Shown piece by piece: positions 32,375-43,514 of a stretch of 64,000 bases of DNA. This DNA comes from Pomphorhynchus laevis (Eukaryota > Acanthocephala > Palaeacanthocephala > Echinorhynchida > Pomphorhynchidae). The notes beneath the pieces were generated by a model. That model worked only from the letters and a program-made list of their open reading frames with translations, was not told the DNA's origin and searched no databases. Numbering within the stretch: the first letter of the stretch is position 1; every line of letters begins with the position of its first letter. Both the position numbers and the translations under genes were made by a program. The stretch spans positions 56,543 to 120,542 of the forward strand of contig WNNJ02001832.1 of assembly GCA_012934845.2 (NCBI GenBank). Direction: 5' to 3'.

Positions 32375-32845
32375 TGCAATTTTTATTCAATAGGCGAAGA
32401 AATTTATCTAGAAAGCCTCATTCTTAATAAAACCAATATTAATGTTAAAGAAAGTATATATCTTGATATGAGCATTAAATTAACATCAATTAAAACTACT
32501 TTTAATTTTTATCGTAAAGATGACATATTTAAATTTACAAGAAACATATTTTTGCATGAGCATTCATGCATACCATATAATATAAAATATAATACATTAA
32601 ATAATGAAATTTTAAGAATTGCAACAATATGTAATGATATTGGCTTTCTTCAAAATCATTTAAATAATTTAATAGATGCATATTTTAAAATAGGCTACTA
32701 TAAAAATAACATCAAACAGAAAATAGTAAAATTTATAAATCAACACAATAATATAAAGAATAAATTTAAACTCTTAAGTGGCAAATTTTTATGGATGGAT
32801 AATAAATAATATACTTTGTATTAGAATAAGATACTAGATAGTTTT
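32375..32845 (+). mobile_element. RT-element tail fragment Q, copy 4
   Basis: Longest Q copy. An upstream piece with YLESLILNKTNI-like residues precedes the frame 32468-32809 (DIFKFTRNIFLHEHS, NNEILRIATICND, GKFLWMDNK, stop). Very close to copy 3. It follows the first cassette of block 3, as copy 2 follows that of block 2. Confidence 0.6.
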
Positions 32846-33059
32846 ATCAGATAAAAAAATTTCATCAGAGGAAATACGTCATTAATATTTATTTGTCTAC
32901 ACTGCTATGTTGATTTGAGGAATAGATACTAAACTTGATAATATGGTAGTTCCTACTGATGACCTTTAAAATACGTAAACTCAGTTACGAGATCTGATTT
33001 GTTTCTTTTGAAAAATTTCTTTTTAATCATTTGTTGGTCTTTGAAAATTCAAGCATGTT

Positions 33060-33167
33060 TTGAATATAAAAGAATATTTTTATTGTATTATAATTAAAAT
33101 TCATGTCAAATAGAAAGAGAAGTAAAGCGTAGGTCGTTATTGAATAGTGTATTTATTTTTCTGCGTT
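33060..33167 (+). pseudogene. Decayed cassette unit, block 3
   Basis: Donor GTAAGTAACCGTG at 33168. The body is close to the dead unit ending at 25107. No open frame in the array's phase. Confidence 0.5.
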
Positions 33168-33594
33168 GTAAGTAACCGTGAATTAAAGTTATTTATAGTA
33201 TTTATGTGAAATCTGGTTTATCAGATTTTATTAGAATTTATTTGTCCAAATCAGTAGTCGTTTGTTATGGCCAAAGCACAGTTCACATATTATTGACCCA
33301 TTATTGCTTACACAAACACGAATCTGTTACAAAATAGTTATCTACAATATATTTTTTAAATAAATTAAATTGCTTGTATTTTTATTATTTTTAGACAGTT
33401 TTATTACATTATTTTATGTTTTATCAAACACTTATAAATAAGAATACCGATAGTAGTTATTAGTTTTTGAATATTTAATGTATTTTGTCATGAATTTAAA
33501 TAGTTTGAGAACAAATTTTTAAATTTAAAAATTTAAAATAATTTTAGATCAAGATTTAATATTTTTAAAATCATTTTTTACGATTTGTGTTTAG

Positions 33595-33657
33595 AATATT
33601 TCGGGATATTACATTTGAATCAAATTCTTTGACTATTAACGGAGTTCACACAAATAT
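33595..33657 (+). CDS. Cassette exon, 63-nt I-F type, block 3
   Basis: 63 nt between TTGTGTTTAG and GTACGTTTC. Frame IFRDITFESNSLTINGVH, then TN, then AT|N. Homologue of 25562 with the same length. Confidence 0.6.
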
Positions 33658-33714
33658 GTACGTTTCAACAAGATATAAATTATCTTTATATGCATTCTTT
33701 AATTTTTCTGAAAT

Positions 33715-33980
33715 TTTATTTGCTTTCTGATTATGATAGTATGTACTTATTTCGTGTATATCGTGTTTGTTTTATACAAAAATACATTTCAAATGATGAT
33801 ACCATATTGCGTGAATTCTTAGTAATCATATAAGTCTGACGCGAAAGAATGACGAATGCCATTTCGTCATCACTATGACTCATCAGTATCAGTTCCCTCC
33901 AACTGCTGGAGACAGAGGAGGACTAGCACACGGCAATCAACGAATAAATCAAGTGCATGCACTTGATTCATTCGTTTTCA
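33715..33980 (+). repeat. Duplicated intronic segment P, copy 3 (partial)
   Basis: Matches the middle of segment P. Its inverted repeat at 33941-33974 is a 34-bp palindrome with one mismatched pair, whose inner 22 bp read AATCAAGTGCA and its complement perfectly. Confidence 0.8.
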
Positions 33981-34206
33981 AATTAAAGGTATTACCTTTC
34001 TCTACCAACGCTGATTTGAGGTCTTCTTTTCTGTAAACTTTAGGCATGATGTGTTAAAATCAAATTTGCATAATTAATAGTTTAGTATAAGAATTTTTTC
34101 ATTATAAAAACAATCAATGTTTCAATGATTATAAACAATGATATAATTCAAACGTCGTCTCAAAGATTTCTTATTTTGATATAAAATTTATAAATATTTT
34201 GTTTAG

Positions 34207-34272
34207 AAAGTTTGAGAATTCCATCATGAAATCCAACAATTCACTGAATATAGCTAGTAATGTTTCAATGTT
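34207..34272 (+). CDS. Cassette exon, KFENS type, block 3
   Basis: 66 nt between TTTTGTTTAG and GTAAGTATC. Frame KFENSIMKSNNSLNIASN, then VSM, then TT|N. It has two amino-acid changes from the block-1 copy (I to M, I to N). Confidence 0.62.
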
Positions 34273-34993
34273 GTAAGTATCTGGTTTATTCAAATGAGCC
34301 ATTACGATTTTTGAAATTTCAATATTTAAAAAAATTTCAATATTTGTAAATTTTGTTCTTGTATAATTATTAATCCATTGTAATCGCTTTGCATAATTGA
34401 AAGTTTAGTATAAAAACTTGTGTTTCAATTATACAAACAATCCACGTTGTCAAATGATTTCAAAAATGATACAATATTTATATACAATTATAAATATTGT
34501 ATTTATAATTTATACAATATTTCAATATTTATCTAATTATATCGATACATCAGTTACAAAATATGAACATTTGTTAAAGAAATGATAATTATCTATTTTT
34601 TGCTAATTTAGTAAATAAAATATTTGATTACTACATTTACAATAAACGATTTATTTTTATTTTAATATTTACGTTTTATCATAAGGTTTATTAAAGTATT
34701 ATAATTATATAATATTAATATTAATGTAATAATATATATTATCATTTATGTTCCTTAATACATTAAATTGATGTTACATTTTTGTTTGTAGCGACAGAAT
34801 AATGATACAAAATATTATACTATGAAACAATTGCATTTGTTTTGCCATATATTACATTTATAAATATTAAGGTCACTCAGGTTTTGTATGTTAGTAAAAT
34901 AGTATTGTTCGGTGTATTAAGGATTTGTTATAATAAGTAGCAATTTTAAATAGCTATAAATAAATAGCTATAATAAATAGCTTCTTCCATGAA

Positions 34994-35332
34994 GACGTCA
35001 TGGATGGAGCTGAATATCCTTTCTTGACGAAATCGACTGAGAATGGCATATATGCGCTGTCAGGAGAAACGACAGCTGGATAGGCAGAGGAAATAACCGT
35101 AGACGATAATGTTATCATCGACAGAACTTGTGAAATTGTACCAGTTGTAAGTAATGTGCAAGAACAATCATCAGGGGCAATATAGAATGACACAGTCGAG
35201 TGTGTGAATGTGGAAGCGGATAAAAAGGAGAAATCAAACAAAGAAGAACCCAATGATGAAACTTCGGCAGAAGACGACGAGAGCAATCAGGATACAACAA
35301 CTGATGATAGTGCAGAGGACGATAAAACTTAG
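34994..35332 (+). pseudogene. Acidic-tailed protein pseudogene
   Basis: A less AT-rich patch read in one frame: DVMDGAEYPFLTKSTENGIY, then TTAG, AEEITVDDNVIIDRTCEIVP, NVEADKKEKSNKEEPNDE and SAEDDESNQDTTTDDSAEDD, then KT and stop. Two TAG codons interrupt it (about 35081 and 35183), so it is broken. The tail is strongly acidic. I do not recognise the protein. No introns or flanking target duplication were seen; a processed pseudogene or an exon of a lost gene are both possible. Confidence 0.5.
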
Positions 35333-36060
35333 ACAGCCAACTCATATTTATTTTATAAATATTAAATAATTTATGATCTATAATGCTCAAGTCAATAATT
35401 TAATAATTTAATAAGTTGATATCACATTGCCGATAAACATATTTAAATTATCCAACGTATTTAGATAACTTAAAATTCCGTATTTATATCATTGTTACAG
35501 AAACAGATATAATCATTAAAATACTTGACTCAATTCTAATGTATGTACATTTGTCATAATGAATATCATTCTCTTATCAAAATTTGCAGTCTTCTTTTCG
35601 ATTAATAACGAGCATGATGTGATTGCATATTAAAATGATTACAGAGAATACTGGCATTGTCTTATATCTGTACATAATCATATTTATGTAAATGTTATTT
35701 ATTAGCATGTATTTGCCCCCGCTTCTATGCTGTTTTGAGTAATAATGACCAAACTGATAACATAGCAGTTTCTCCTGATTACTTCTATTCCTTATTCGAA
35801 TACATCGTATATTGTTTAATAGTCAATAAATGATGGAAATTTAGAAATATCATTACAGAAATTTCTATAAATTTCTATAATGATTTTCTATAAATTAATT
35901 TTCTATTGATTTGTATTTACCATTATTTAAAATAAAATTTATCAGATAACTGTATGCTCATTTAGCTGATCTGATCTAGACAACTGTATAGAATTACAAT
36001 ACAAACTATTCAAAATCAAACTATTTTTATTTTTATAATTATGTTAATTTTAATGTTTAG

Positions 36061-36126
36061 GAAATTTCACGCTACTAGATTTGAATCAAACTCTTTACTA
36101 TCTGTTTCTACTAATGTATCTCAAAT
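36061..36126 (+). CDS. Cassette exon, KF/SLL type, block 3
   Basis: 66 nt between TTAATGTTTAG and GTAAGTAGCC. Frame KFHATRFESNSLLSVSTN, then VSQ, then AT|N. Homologue of 29205; flanking introns also match those of 3526. Confidence 0.63.
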
Positions 36127-37077
36127 GTAAGTAGCCATAAATTTTAAATTAATTTTTGTGTGTTAAAATATTTATATTTTATTTTACAAATTTGCTTTCT
36201 CATTATTATTTGCTTCATGTTTCTGCAACACAATGCATAAAGTTCTCTTAGCATAAAGTTTTAAATATATATTTTATTTTACAAATTTGCTTTCTCATTA
36301 TTATTTGCTTCATGTTTCTGCAACACAATACATTGCATAAAGTTCTTCTTAGCTTGCTTTTAAATATAGCGAGCATAAGATTAAAGATATGTAATCCAAT
36401 TGTATCATAATGTGTTATTAATTTAATAGTATTGATTATGCGACAGCTTTACTTTTATAAATCTGTTTGTATTTAAAAAGCTTTTGTAGGCAAGTTTTAA
36501 ATTTTTAATTATTTATTATTTAGTAACAAATTTAAAAATAATTATATTAAAATAATAGTTTAATATTATTAAACTGTTTGGTGGAACTAACAGTTCCTTC
36601 TGATGACCTCTAATCCTTATTCTGATACAACGTCTGTTATTTATTAACCAATTCATAAAAATGACGTTTATTTTAAATTTTATTTTTTATTTTAAATTGG
36701 TTTAAATTATAGAAAATCTTATAACAATTATTAATTTTATTATTTAATTATTAAATTTTGATTTAGCATTATTATGTTTTGTTTATTTTATAATTATATT
36801 AAATACTTAATCTCACTTACGTAGACTCAGTAAGCTAATTTAATTACGTCATATCAGATATGTGATATTTACGTATAATATCTGATATTTACGTCATATA
36901 TATGTTATTCATATCAGATATTAATTCATCAAAATTATTTGATGAACTAACTAAAATAGAATTTGAGTTCATAAGATCGATTGAAATTAGGACTGGTGAT
37001 TTTATGATGGATGCTTATATTTTTATTGAATAGTTGCTAGTTACATTATGTGACTTTCGCATGAAAAACCAGATACT

Positions 37078-37174
37078 GAATCCTTCCTTCATGACTTCCA
37101 ATCGCATACACCCTGAATACTAATGGTACCATTGCGCAGCCGTTTTCACCGAAAACGTTATGAAGGAAGGATTC
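37078..37174. repeat. 97-bp inverted-repeat element, copy 2
   Basis: Same element and flanks as at 29361-29457, in the equivalent place of block 3. The following sequence (to about 37460) also matches block 2 up to where LINE copy E is inserted. Confidence 0.75.
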
Positions 37175-37812
37175 CGTTTTAACTTGATATAAATTATAGA
37201 AAATCTAAAAACAATTATTTATTTTATTGTTTAATTATTAAATTTTGATTTAGCATTATTATGTTTTGTTTGTTTTATAATTATATTAAATACGTAGACT
37301 CAGTTAGCTGATTTGAATTAAGATACAATTCATGCTAACATTACTAAACCATAAATTGTTTGCATCTTACGTTTGTTACCAATAGCATTTTTGAAATGAT
37401 TCTCTTAAGCAAATTTACATGTCGCTCAGCTAATGTTCAAACGTTAATTTCTTTTTTAAAAATTAACTAATTAATAACTTTGCTGAATTTATAAACTGAG
37501 CATGGAATACTGTCAATGGCTGATATTTGACATCCGTATAAAATATACAAATTTATTATTAACTTGAGCAAATTTTGAATAAATATCGTAAGGATTTATC
37601 ATGTAATATCTTAATCTAAATCACATTGATGTTGTCTTCACACTTAAAATTTCTAGTTTTCGGATGGTTTGTGTAAGAAAGATAAGAACAACCGAGATTT
37701 GATGATTGTTACGATGTCCCACTTTTTACCAAGATACTTGCTTACTCGCAAAGTCAGACAACCGTTGACGAAATCAAATGCATAATTTGTTTTCATATAT
37801 ATTGGTTTCATG

Positions 37813-38098
37813 TATATAGTTATTACAGGAACAAAGAAGCAGAAATTATCCTTTATTTGATAAAAAAATCTATATTTCGATAGCTCCTGCTATCATCATC
37901 AGGATTACAATAAAATGTTTTATTAAAATTAAAACATTTTATTGTAATCCTGATGATGATAGCAGGAGCTATAAAATTAAAACATTTTATTGTAATCCTG
38001 ATGATGATAGCAAAAGCTATCGAAATATAGAATTTTTTTATTAAATAAAGGATAATTTCTGCTTCTTTTTGTCTGTAATAACTATATATTTGAAATGA
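37813..38098. repeat. Long foldback element, 286 bp
   Basis: Inverted arms begin TATATAGTTATTACAG and end CTGTAATAACTATATA. Inner arms match over about 90 bases (GAAGCAGAAATTATCC..., CTGATGATGATAGC). The centre has a ~50-bp direct duplication containing ATTGTAATCCTGATGATGAT. No coding capacity. It could form a very stable hairpin in RNA or single-stranded DNA. Confidence 0.85.
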
Positions 38099-38981
38099 AA
38101 GAAGATTGTGGGTTTAGTATTTATTATCAATTTGTTTTCAATTTTCATAATTCTTTCATGGTGCTTGCTTCTATTTTTTACATGTTCCGCGTGCACTTGT
38201 TTCTGATTTTAATGACATAATATAGCATTTTGTTGAAATATACACACTTTTATAAATTTTATCATCCAATCCACTGTCGTTCATTTATCAAAAGTCTTCA
38301 CAAGACAACCGCGCATTTTAATCATAAGTAGCTCTTTCTTTTTTGATGTCAGAATATTATTTACAAGTTCTTATTTGAAAGTAATATTGAAATTTTGTTT
38401 TAAAGTTCCGGATGAATTGTACAACTTGTTTCATTAATTACAAGCCACTGCGTCCATAAAAATACAACAGAAAGTTTTATCTGAAATAATTACATTCCTG
38501 TGCCAACTGATGTTAGTTTTAAAAGACATTTTACCCACACGAGAACTGTAAAAATTTAGTTGACTTTTCGGCTAATCTCCTTGACTTTATATATATGAAA
38601 GTGAACACCCCAAAATGATGATAAATCAAGCTTATTGTAATTATGAGAAATACTCAATTTATAATCGTTTGTACTTGATAATCGTATTACATGAAATGAA
38701 ATATATAATTTGCATGTAAATGATCCTATGTTAGGTCAAAAATAGCGGCTGAAATCAGAAAACATGGCAGATTATTTCATAGCACCATTTTCATAAAATA
38801 AAAAACATTTATAACCTGTCAATAAATTGATAATACAGTTTGTTTATAGTGTTGTAAAATTGTAATTTTATAATAATAAATTAATTCAGTATTTTCAGCA
38901 AATGAAAATTATAATTCTATGACAATTGATTTACTTGTTTACTTGTTTAATTCATAAATGAATGACAATTTATCCGTTTAG

Positions 38982-39047
38982 AGAGTTTCACAATACTAAG
39001 TACTGGTCAACGTCATTATTTTATATTTTTGGTAATGTTAATATGCT
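38982..39047 (+). CDS. Cassette exon, EFH type, block 3
   Basis: 66 nt between TATCCGTTTAG and GTAAGTACC. Frame EFHNTKYWSTSLFYIFGN, then VNM, then CT|N. Homologue of 20244; the upstream intron contains a diverged segment H (38200-38400), as expected for this position. Confidence 0.6.
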
Positions 39048-39922
39048 GTAAGTACCAGTGAATCACAAGTATTTATAGTATTTATGTGAAATCTGGTTTA
39101 TCAGATTTTATTAGAATTTATTTGTCCCAATCAGTAGTCGGCTTTTATCGCAAAGGCACAATTCACAGATTGAATTGACACATTCTTGCTTTCACAAGCA
39201 CAAACGTGTTACGTAATAGTTACAAACAATATTTTAATTTTATATAAAAAATTATTTAATATATTGCATTTAATATAATATTATTTTTAAACAATTTTAT
39301 ATTGTTTTATTATCTTTTATCAAACACTTCTGAATATAAACACTTCTTTTTAAAATATTATTGCATTTTTGTTACGAATAGATATATCATAGATCTCTTT
39401 CAGTAATTAAATAACTTAAGAATAAATTTGGTCCTTTATGTGGGATATATAAGTTTGTTTGTTGATGACGAATTGTAGGTATTTTTATACTTTCATAATG
39501 AGGATTATGCATAACACTAACATATTATTGTTGCAAGGTTTTGTAGAGGCGTGATAAATTAATCTTATATTTACCTACATGTAATTGCTTTGACATTTAA
39601 TTTTAATTAATTTCGCCTTAACATTGATTTATTATATTTTGATAAATATGCATTTTTATCAATAGTATCTCTTCATCACGAATGTGAAATTCATTGTTTC
39701 TGTTGGAACCTAGTTTTTCGCTAGACATATCAGTGTTTTTTTATGATATTATTTAATAGAGAAGTTAACTTTTCTAATGATATAATTGTTCATTCAGTTT
39801 TAAAAAATTTGTTGTATAAATCGTATAGTAAAAATTTTATTCAATGTTTTTAACGATTCATAATTTAAAATTACTGTTGTTGCTCCATTTTTCATTTGTA
39901 TAAACCATTATTTTCTGATTAG

Positions 39923-39988
39923 ATCGCTTTACAATACTACAATTAAATCAAACTCTTTATTGGATATTTCTGGAAACTTTATTAGCTT
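39923..39988 (+). CDS. Cassette exon, SLY type
   Basis: 66 nt between TTTCTGATTAG and GTAAGTGTC. Frame SLYNTTIKSNSLLDISGN, then FIS, then TT|N. It is intermediate between the K and E types (YNT, SNSLL). Only one copy in the window. Confidence 0.6.
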
Positions 39989-40890
39989 GTAAGTGTCTGC
40001 CAATTTGTGTCATATTTGATTTATCGTTTTAATAAAATGCAATCATAATTTGGGGTTTTAAATTACGGAGCCGTCTATTTTGACAGTAGTTATCGTTTTA
40101 ATGAAGAGAATTCCTATTAAATGCATTTTTATTGCATAGCTGATCGATTTATAATAATTCTAGTTTTATCATCAGGATTGAAAATGTACAAACTAACCCC
40201 CTAAAACTGAAGTAATGCATTCACTAACCTCGTGAAACTGAAGACACTTGAATTAAAAAGGTAGATCCCATTAGAAACTACCGGAATTCATGCTATGAAT
40301 ATACCTCTTTTGCACATCATCAATGTATATATTATATCATGTTGGATATTATATAAATATAATATATAATAAATAATGTTGGATAAAATTGCAATATTTT
40401 CTAATTTTGCCATCAATTAAAAATAAGCAAATACTGTAGTGTTTTATGTTATTTGATGGAATGATTCGTGCTTTCCAAAAACTGGCACTCGGGTTAGTTT
40501 CAGAGACTGCCTATAACGATTAATATTTTTAAACAAAAACGTCGAGCCTTTCAGAAACCATAAAATAATTGTATAAACTTTAGTTACGATTGCTATAGTT
40601 TTGACTAAATAAATCGCGAAAGCACTCAAGCATTCTTTTTATTTATATAAATCGAATATTCGGATTTAGATATTTATTTAAAATTGATAAATTAAAATAT
40701 TATAATTTGTAATTGTTTAATATTGTTCGATTCGTTATAAATCTAAATTCCATGTAATATTGTATTTTTTTGTGAAACGAATAAATATCCGAATTCATTT
40801 TCTGTTTTGTTTTTCTTTCTGTGTGCATATTTCTTAGCTTGGAAATTGTTGTTTTATAAAAGTGTAACGTAATATTTATTAAAATATTAG

Positions 40891-40956
40891 GATAATCGAT
40901 ATGAACGATTTCGATAGCCACACTGGTCTTACCAACTTCTTTGACATGCATACACT
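40891..40956 (+). CDS. Cassette exon, divergent last member
   Basis: 66 nt between AAAATATTAG and GTAAGTACG. Frame IIDMNDFDSHTGLTNFFD, then MHT, then CT|N. Length and phase match the array, but the sequence is the most divergent. It may be a different (constitutive) exon near the array's end. Confidence 0.5.
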
Positions 40957-40959
40957 GTA

Positions 40960-43510
40960 AGTACGATCAGCAATATTACTTTTTTCAATTTTTTATTCCC
41001 AGCCTACTAAAAAATCATATTTCGCGTTGAAGTATAACGTCGTGTAATTCAATAAAAATCGGGTTATATTTTTACGTTTGCTAATCACTGGATATAAGAT
41101 GTTTGATAGTCTGATTTAATATGAATCAATATATTTAGGTTTAATCCTTCTTAATTTGCGATATTCAATTTCATAAGCATTATTAAATGTATTTTAATCT
41201 AAAAAATTCACACTTTAAAAGTTAAAAGATTACCTTTAGTAATCGTCGATACAAATGTTTTGATGAATCAACATTTTAGTTATTAAAAACAACATCTTTT
41301 ATGTATAAAAGTATAATATTATAATATAATATTAATTATTTTATTTTTATTTAAATCTATAGTGAACATTACATCAGATATTTATCATTACCAATAAGCT
41401 TTAATATTCGATCATAATGCATAATTGAATAGTTAGAAACTACATTTTTAATAAAAGAATGATTGCTGTATTCCAGTTTTTCTTAATTTTGACATGGTGA
41501 ATTTTGCGAGAATCTTAATCACTCTCAAATAACATTACATATGATATAGTTTATTAACTGTTCTTATTTAAAAAAAATTTAATAATTAAATGACAATACT
41601 CAAAGCACTGCTAGTCCCCATGTTTTATTAAGAGGTCATTTTATCCATCCCGAAGTTAAATTTAACACTTTTATTATTGCAAACCTACAATAATCATAGC
41701 CAATTAACTGTATAACCGTTTTCATATATTATTTATTATTAATTAAATTAATGTTGTAATTAATCCAAACAGCATTTCAGCTAGTACAATATTATTTCAG
41801 GTTTAATATGCTTAATTATAATGAAAAGCAAGTTAACCAAAAGTTTAGTACACAGTTGTAATTTCTAACTAATTTTGTTAATTAATATTTATAATTAATA
41901 TTAATATTTAACTAATTAATATTTATTTAATTAATATTAAAATTTCGTGGTTAAATTATTTGATATTGATTACAATCATTATTCGAGCTTGCAAAGTTCG
42001 TTAACATACACATTTGTGTGAACAAGTAACTGAAAAGATTTGTACACATGAAAACAACATTTTGCTCAATGACTTCACATTTCAAAACTAGCAGATCTAA
42101 TTACGTTACCATTTAAATGTTCTAATTTACAATCATCAATGACACTTACTTTGATTTTGAGTGGTTAAGTAAAATGACTACAGTTTCTAAATATTCATTC
42201 CATTTAGATTTCATTACATTTCTAAGTAATGAGGTTTTATGTTTTGTTTGATTTAAATTTAGGATGAATAGATCAAAGCATGCCAGATTTCAATTGTAAC
42301 GTGTAAGAAGATCAAATTTATATTTTTACAATTACCATAATGCTATATTGTATAGTTTGAAGATATTTTTTATAGTTTATGGTTTTTTATAGTTTCTTAT
42401 GGTTTATACCAAGTAAATGAAACTAATCGCGATGACTGTATTATAGATTTTTTGAATACAAAGCATCAAATTGCATTCGCTTAAATGAATATATATAATA
42501 ATATAGATACAACGATGTGTGTACAAAGATGTGTACCAATCATGCAGAATAATTATTTTCTGATCTTTAGCATAATATACTTAATTTTGAGAATGTGATA
42601 ATCAGAAAGCAGATTTCAAGATTGCGAATCTGTGTTGGATTATTGTATTGAATGTAGTTTAATCTTTTATTGTTGTATAGTTTAAAGAAAATTTATAAGA
42701 AAATTTATTAGACTCATATACGGTTTTTAATTGTTTATAACAATTTAAATGAAATAATCGCGATGACTGTGAATTTTGTAATTTCTACAAAGATTTATCA
42801 ATGGAATGCAATTTTTGAAACGACTTAGCCTAACTCCGATTTATCCTGCTATGGATGTTTAATAATAGCTAATTATATTATCGTAATTTTAGTGTAATCT
42901 GTCCATTACCAATATCAAACGATCGGTTTTAATTCCGGTGGTTTTGTTATTAGTAATCGATCGAATGACGTGTTAGAAATAACGACGAAATACTAGAAAT
43001 AATATTATAGAAATATATAAATAATATTATAGAAATATAGAAATAATAACACTGATGATTTTAATATTATAATTTATTTTTTAAAGAACTTAGCTATATA
43101 ATTGTAAGTTGTTTGTTAGAATACGTCAATACAAATATCGATCAAGTGATTAAGAAACATAAATAAGGAGCTTAAAACGTCTTCGATACCCTAACTCAAC
43201 TAAGTGCTATTTCGAAACAAATTTTATTTTAAAATAATTTTTTTACATTAATGTAAAATTCCATGAGATGCTCTAAAAGTTGCAGCCTTGCTCGAAGCAC
43301 AAACATTACTTAAAAATCTGGAGCATGCAAGTACGTCGTGGGCTTTGTAATACTAAGTTTATTATTATTCTTCAATTGCAATTGCATTTAACTTAATTAT
43401 CAATTACTCTAGTGTTCTAGATTTATCGTAAGTACACTTACCATTAGTCTTGGACATATGCAAGATAAAATAATATGCCGAAGTAGCTATTATGATTAAT
43501 AATAGCTACT
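40960..43510. other. AT-rich stretch, mostly empty
   Basis: No domain, repeat or RNA recognised. It contains one candidate terminal exon (42263-42299) and a candidate 15-nt phase-2 microexon (TGTTCTAGATTTATC, about 43414-43428, before GTAAGTACAC), both weak. Confidence 0.4.
42263..42299 (+). CDS. Possible terminal exon
   Basis: After TTAAATTTAG, one base completes a codon and the frame continues as MNRSKHARFQL then TAA. The phase matches what follows any cassette (NT|G). This is weak evidence: the stretch is short, there is no homologue, and no AATAAA was seen close by. Confidence 0.25.
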
Positions 43511-43514
43511 TAAA

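Noticed and set aside
34954-35390. Minus-strand frames of 91 and 110 codons
   Set aside because: They lie opposite the acidic pseudogene, and their serine/threonine-rich or histidine-rich translations look like antisense shadows.
37425-37470. Extra cassette exon (KFTCRSANVQTLIS) after CTTAAG, also at 29694
   Set aside because: No GT donor at 66 or 63 nt, and the 29.7-kb copy has the acceptor shifted by one base. At most dead remnants.
37890-38030. Hammerhead-like CTGATGA...GATAGC-GCTATC-GAAA in the foldback element
   Set aside because: An extra T sits between CTGATGA and stem II, and no stem III with a following UH and closing stem I can be drawn.
40444-40951. Minus-strand frames of 61 and 83 codons near the last cassette
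   Set aside because: No domain, no homologue in the other blocks, and one overlaps the cassette at 40891 antisense.
42890-42960. Alternative terminal exon after AATTTTAG (VICPLPISNDRF then stop)
   Set aside because: In phase, but no homologue and no better signal than chance in AT-rich DNA.
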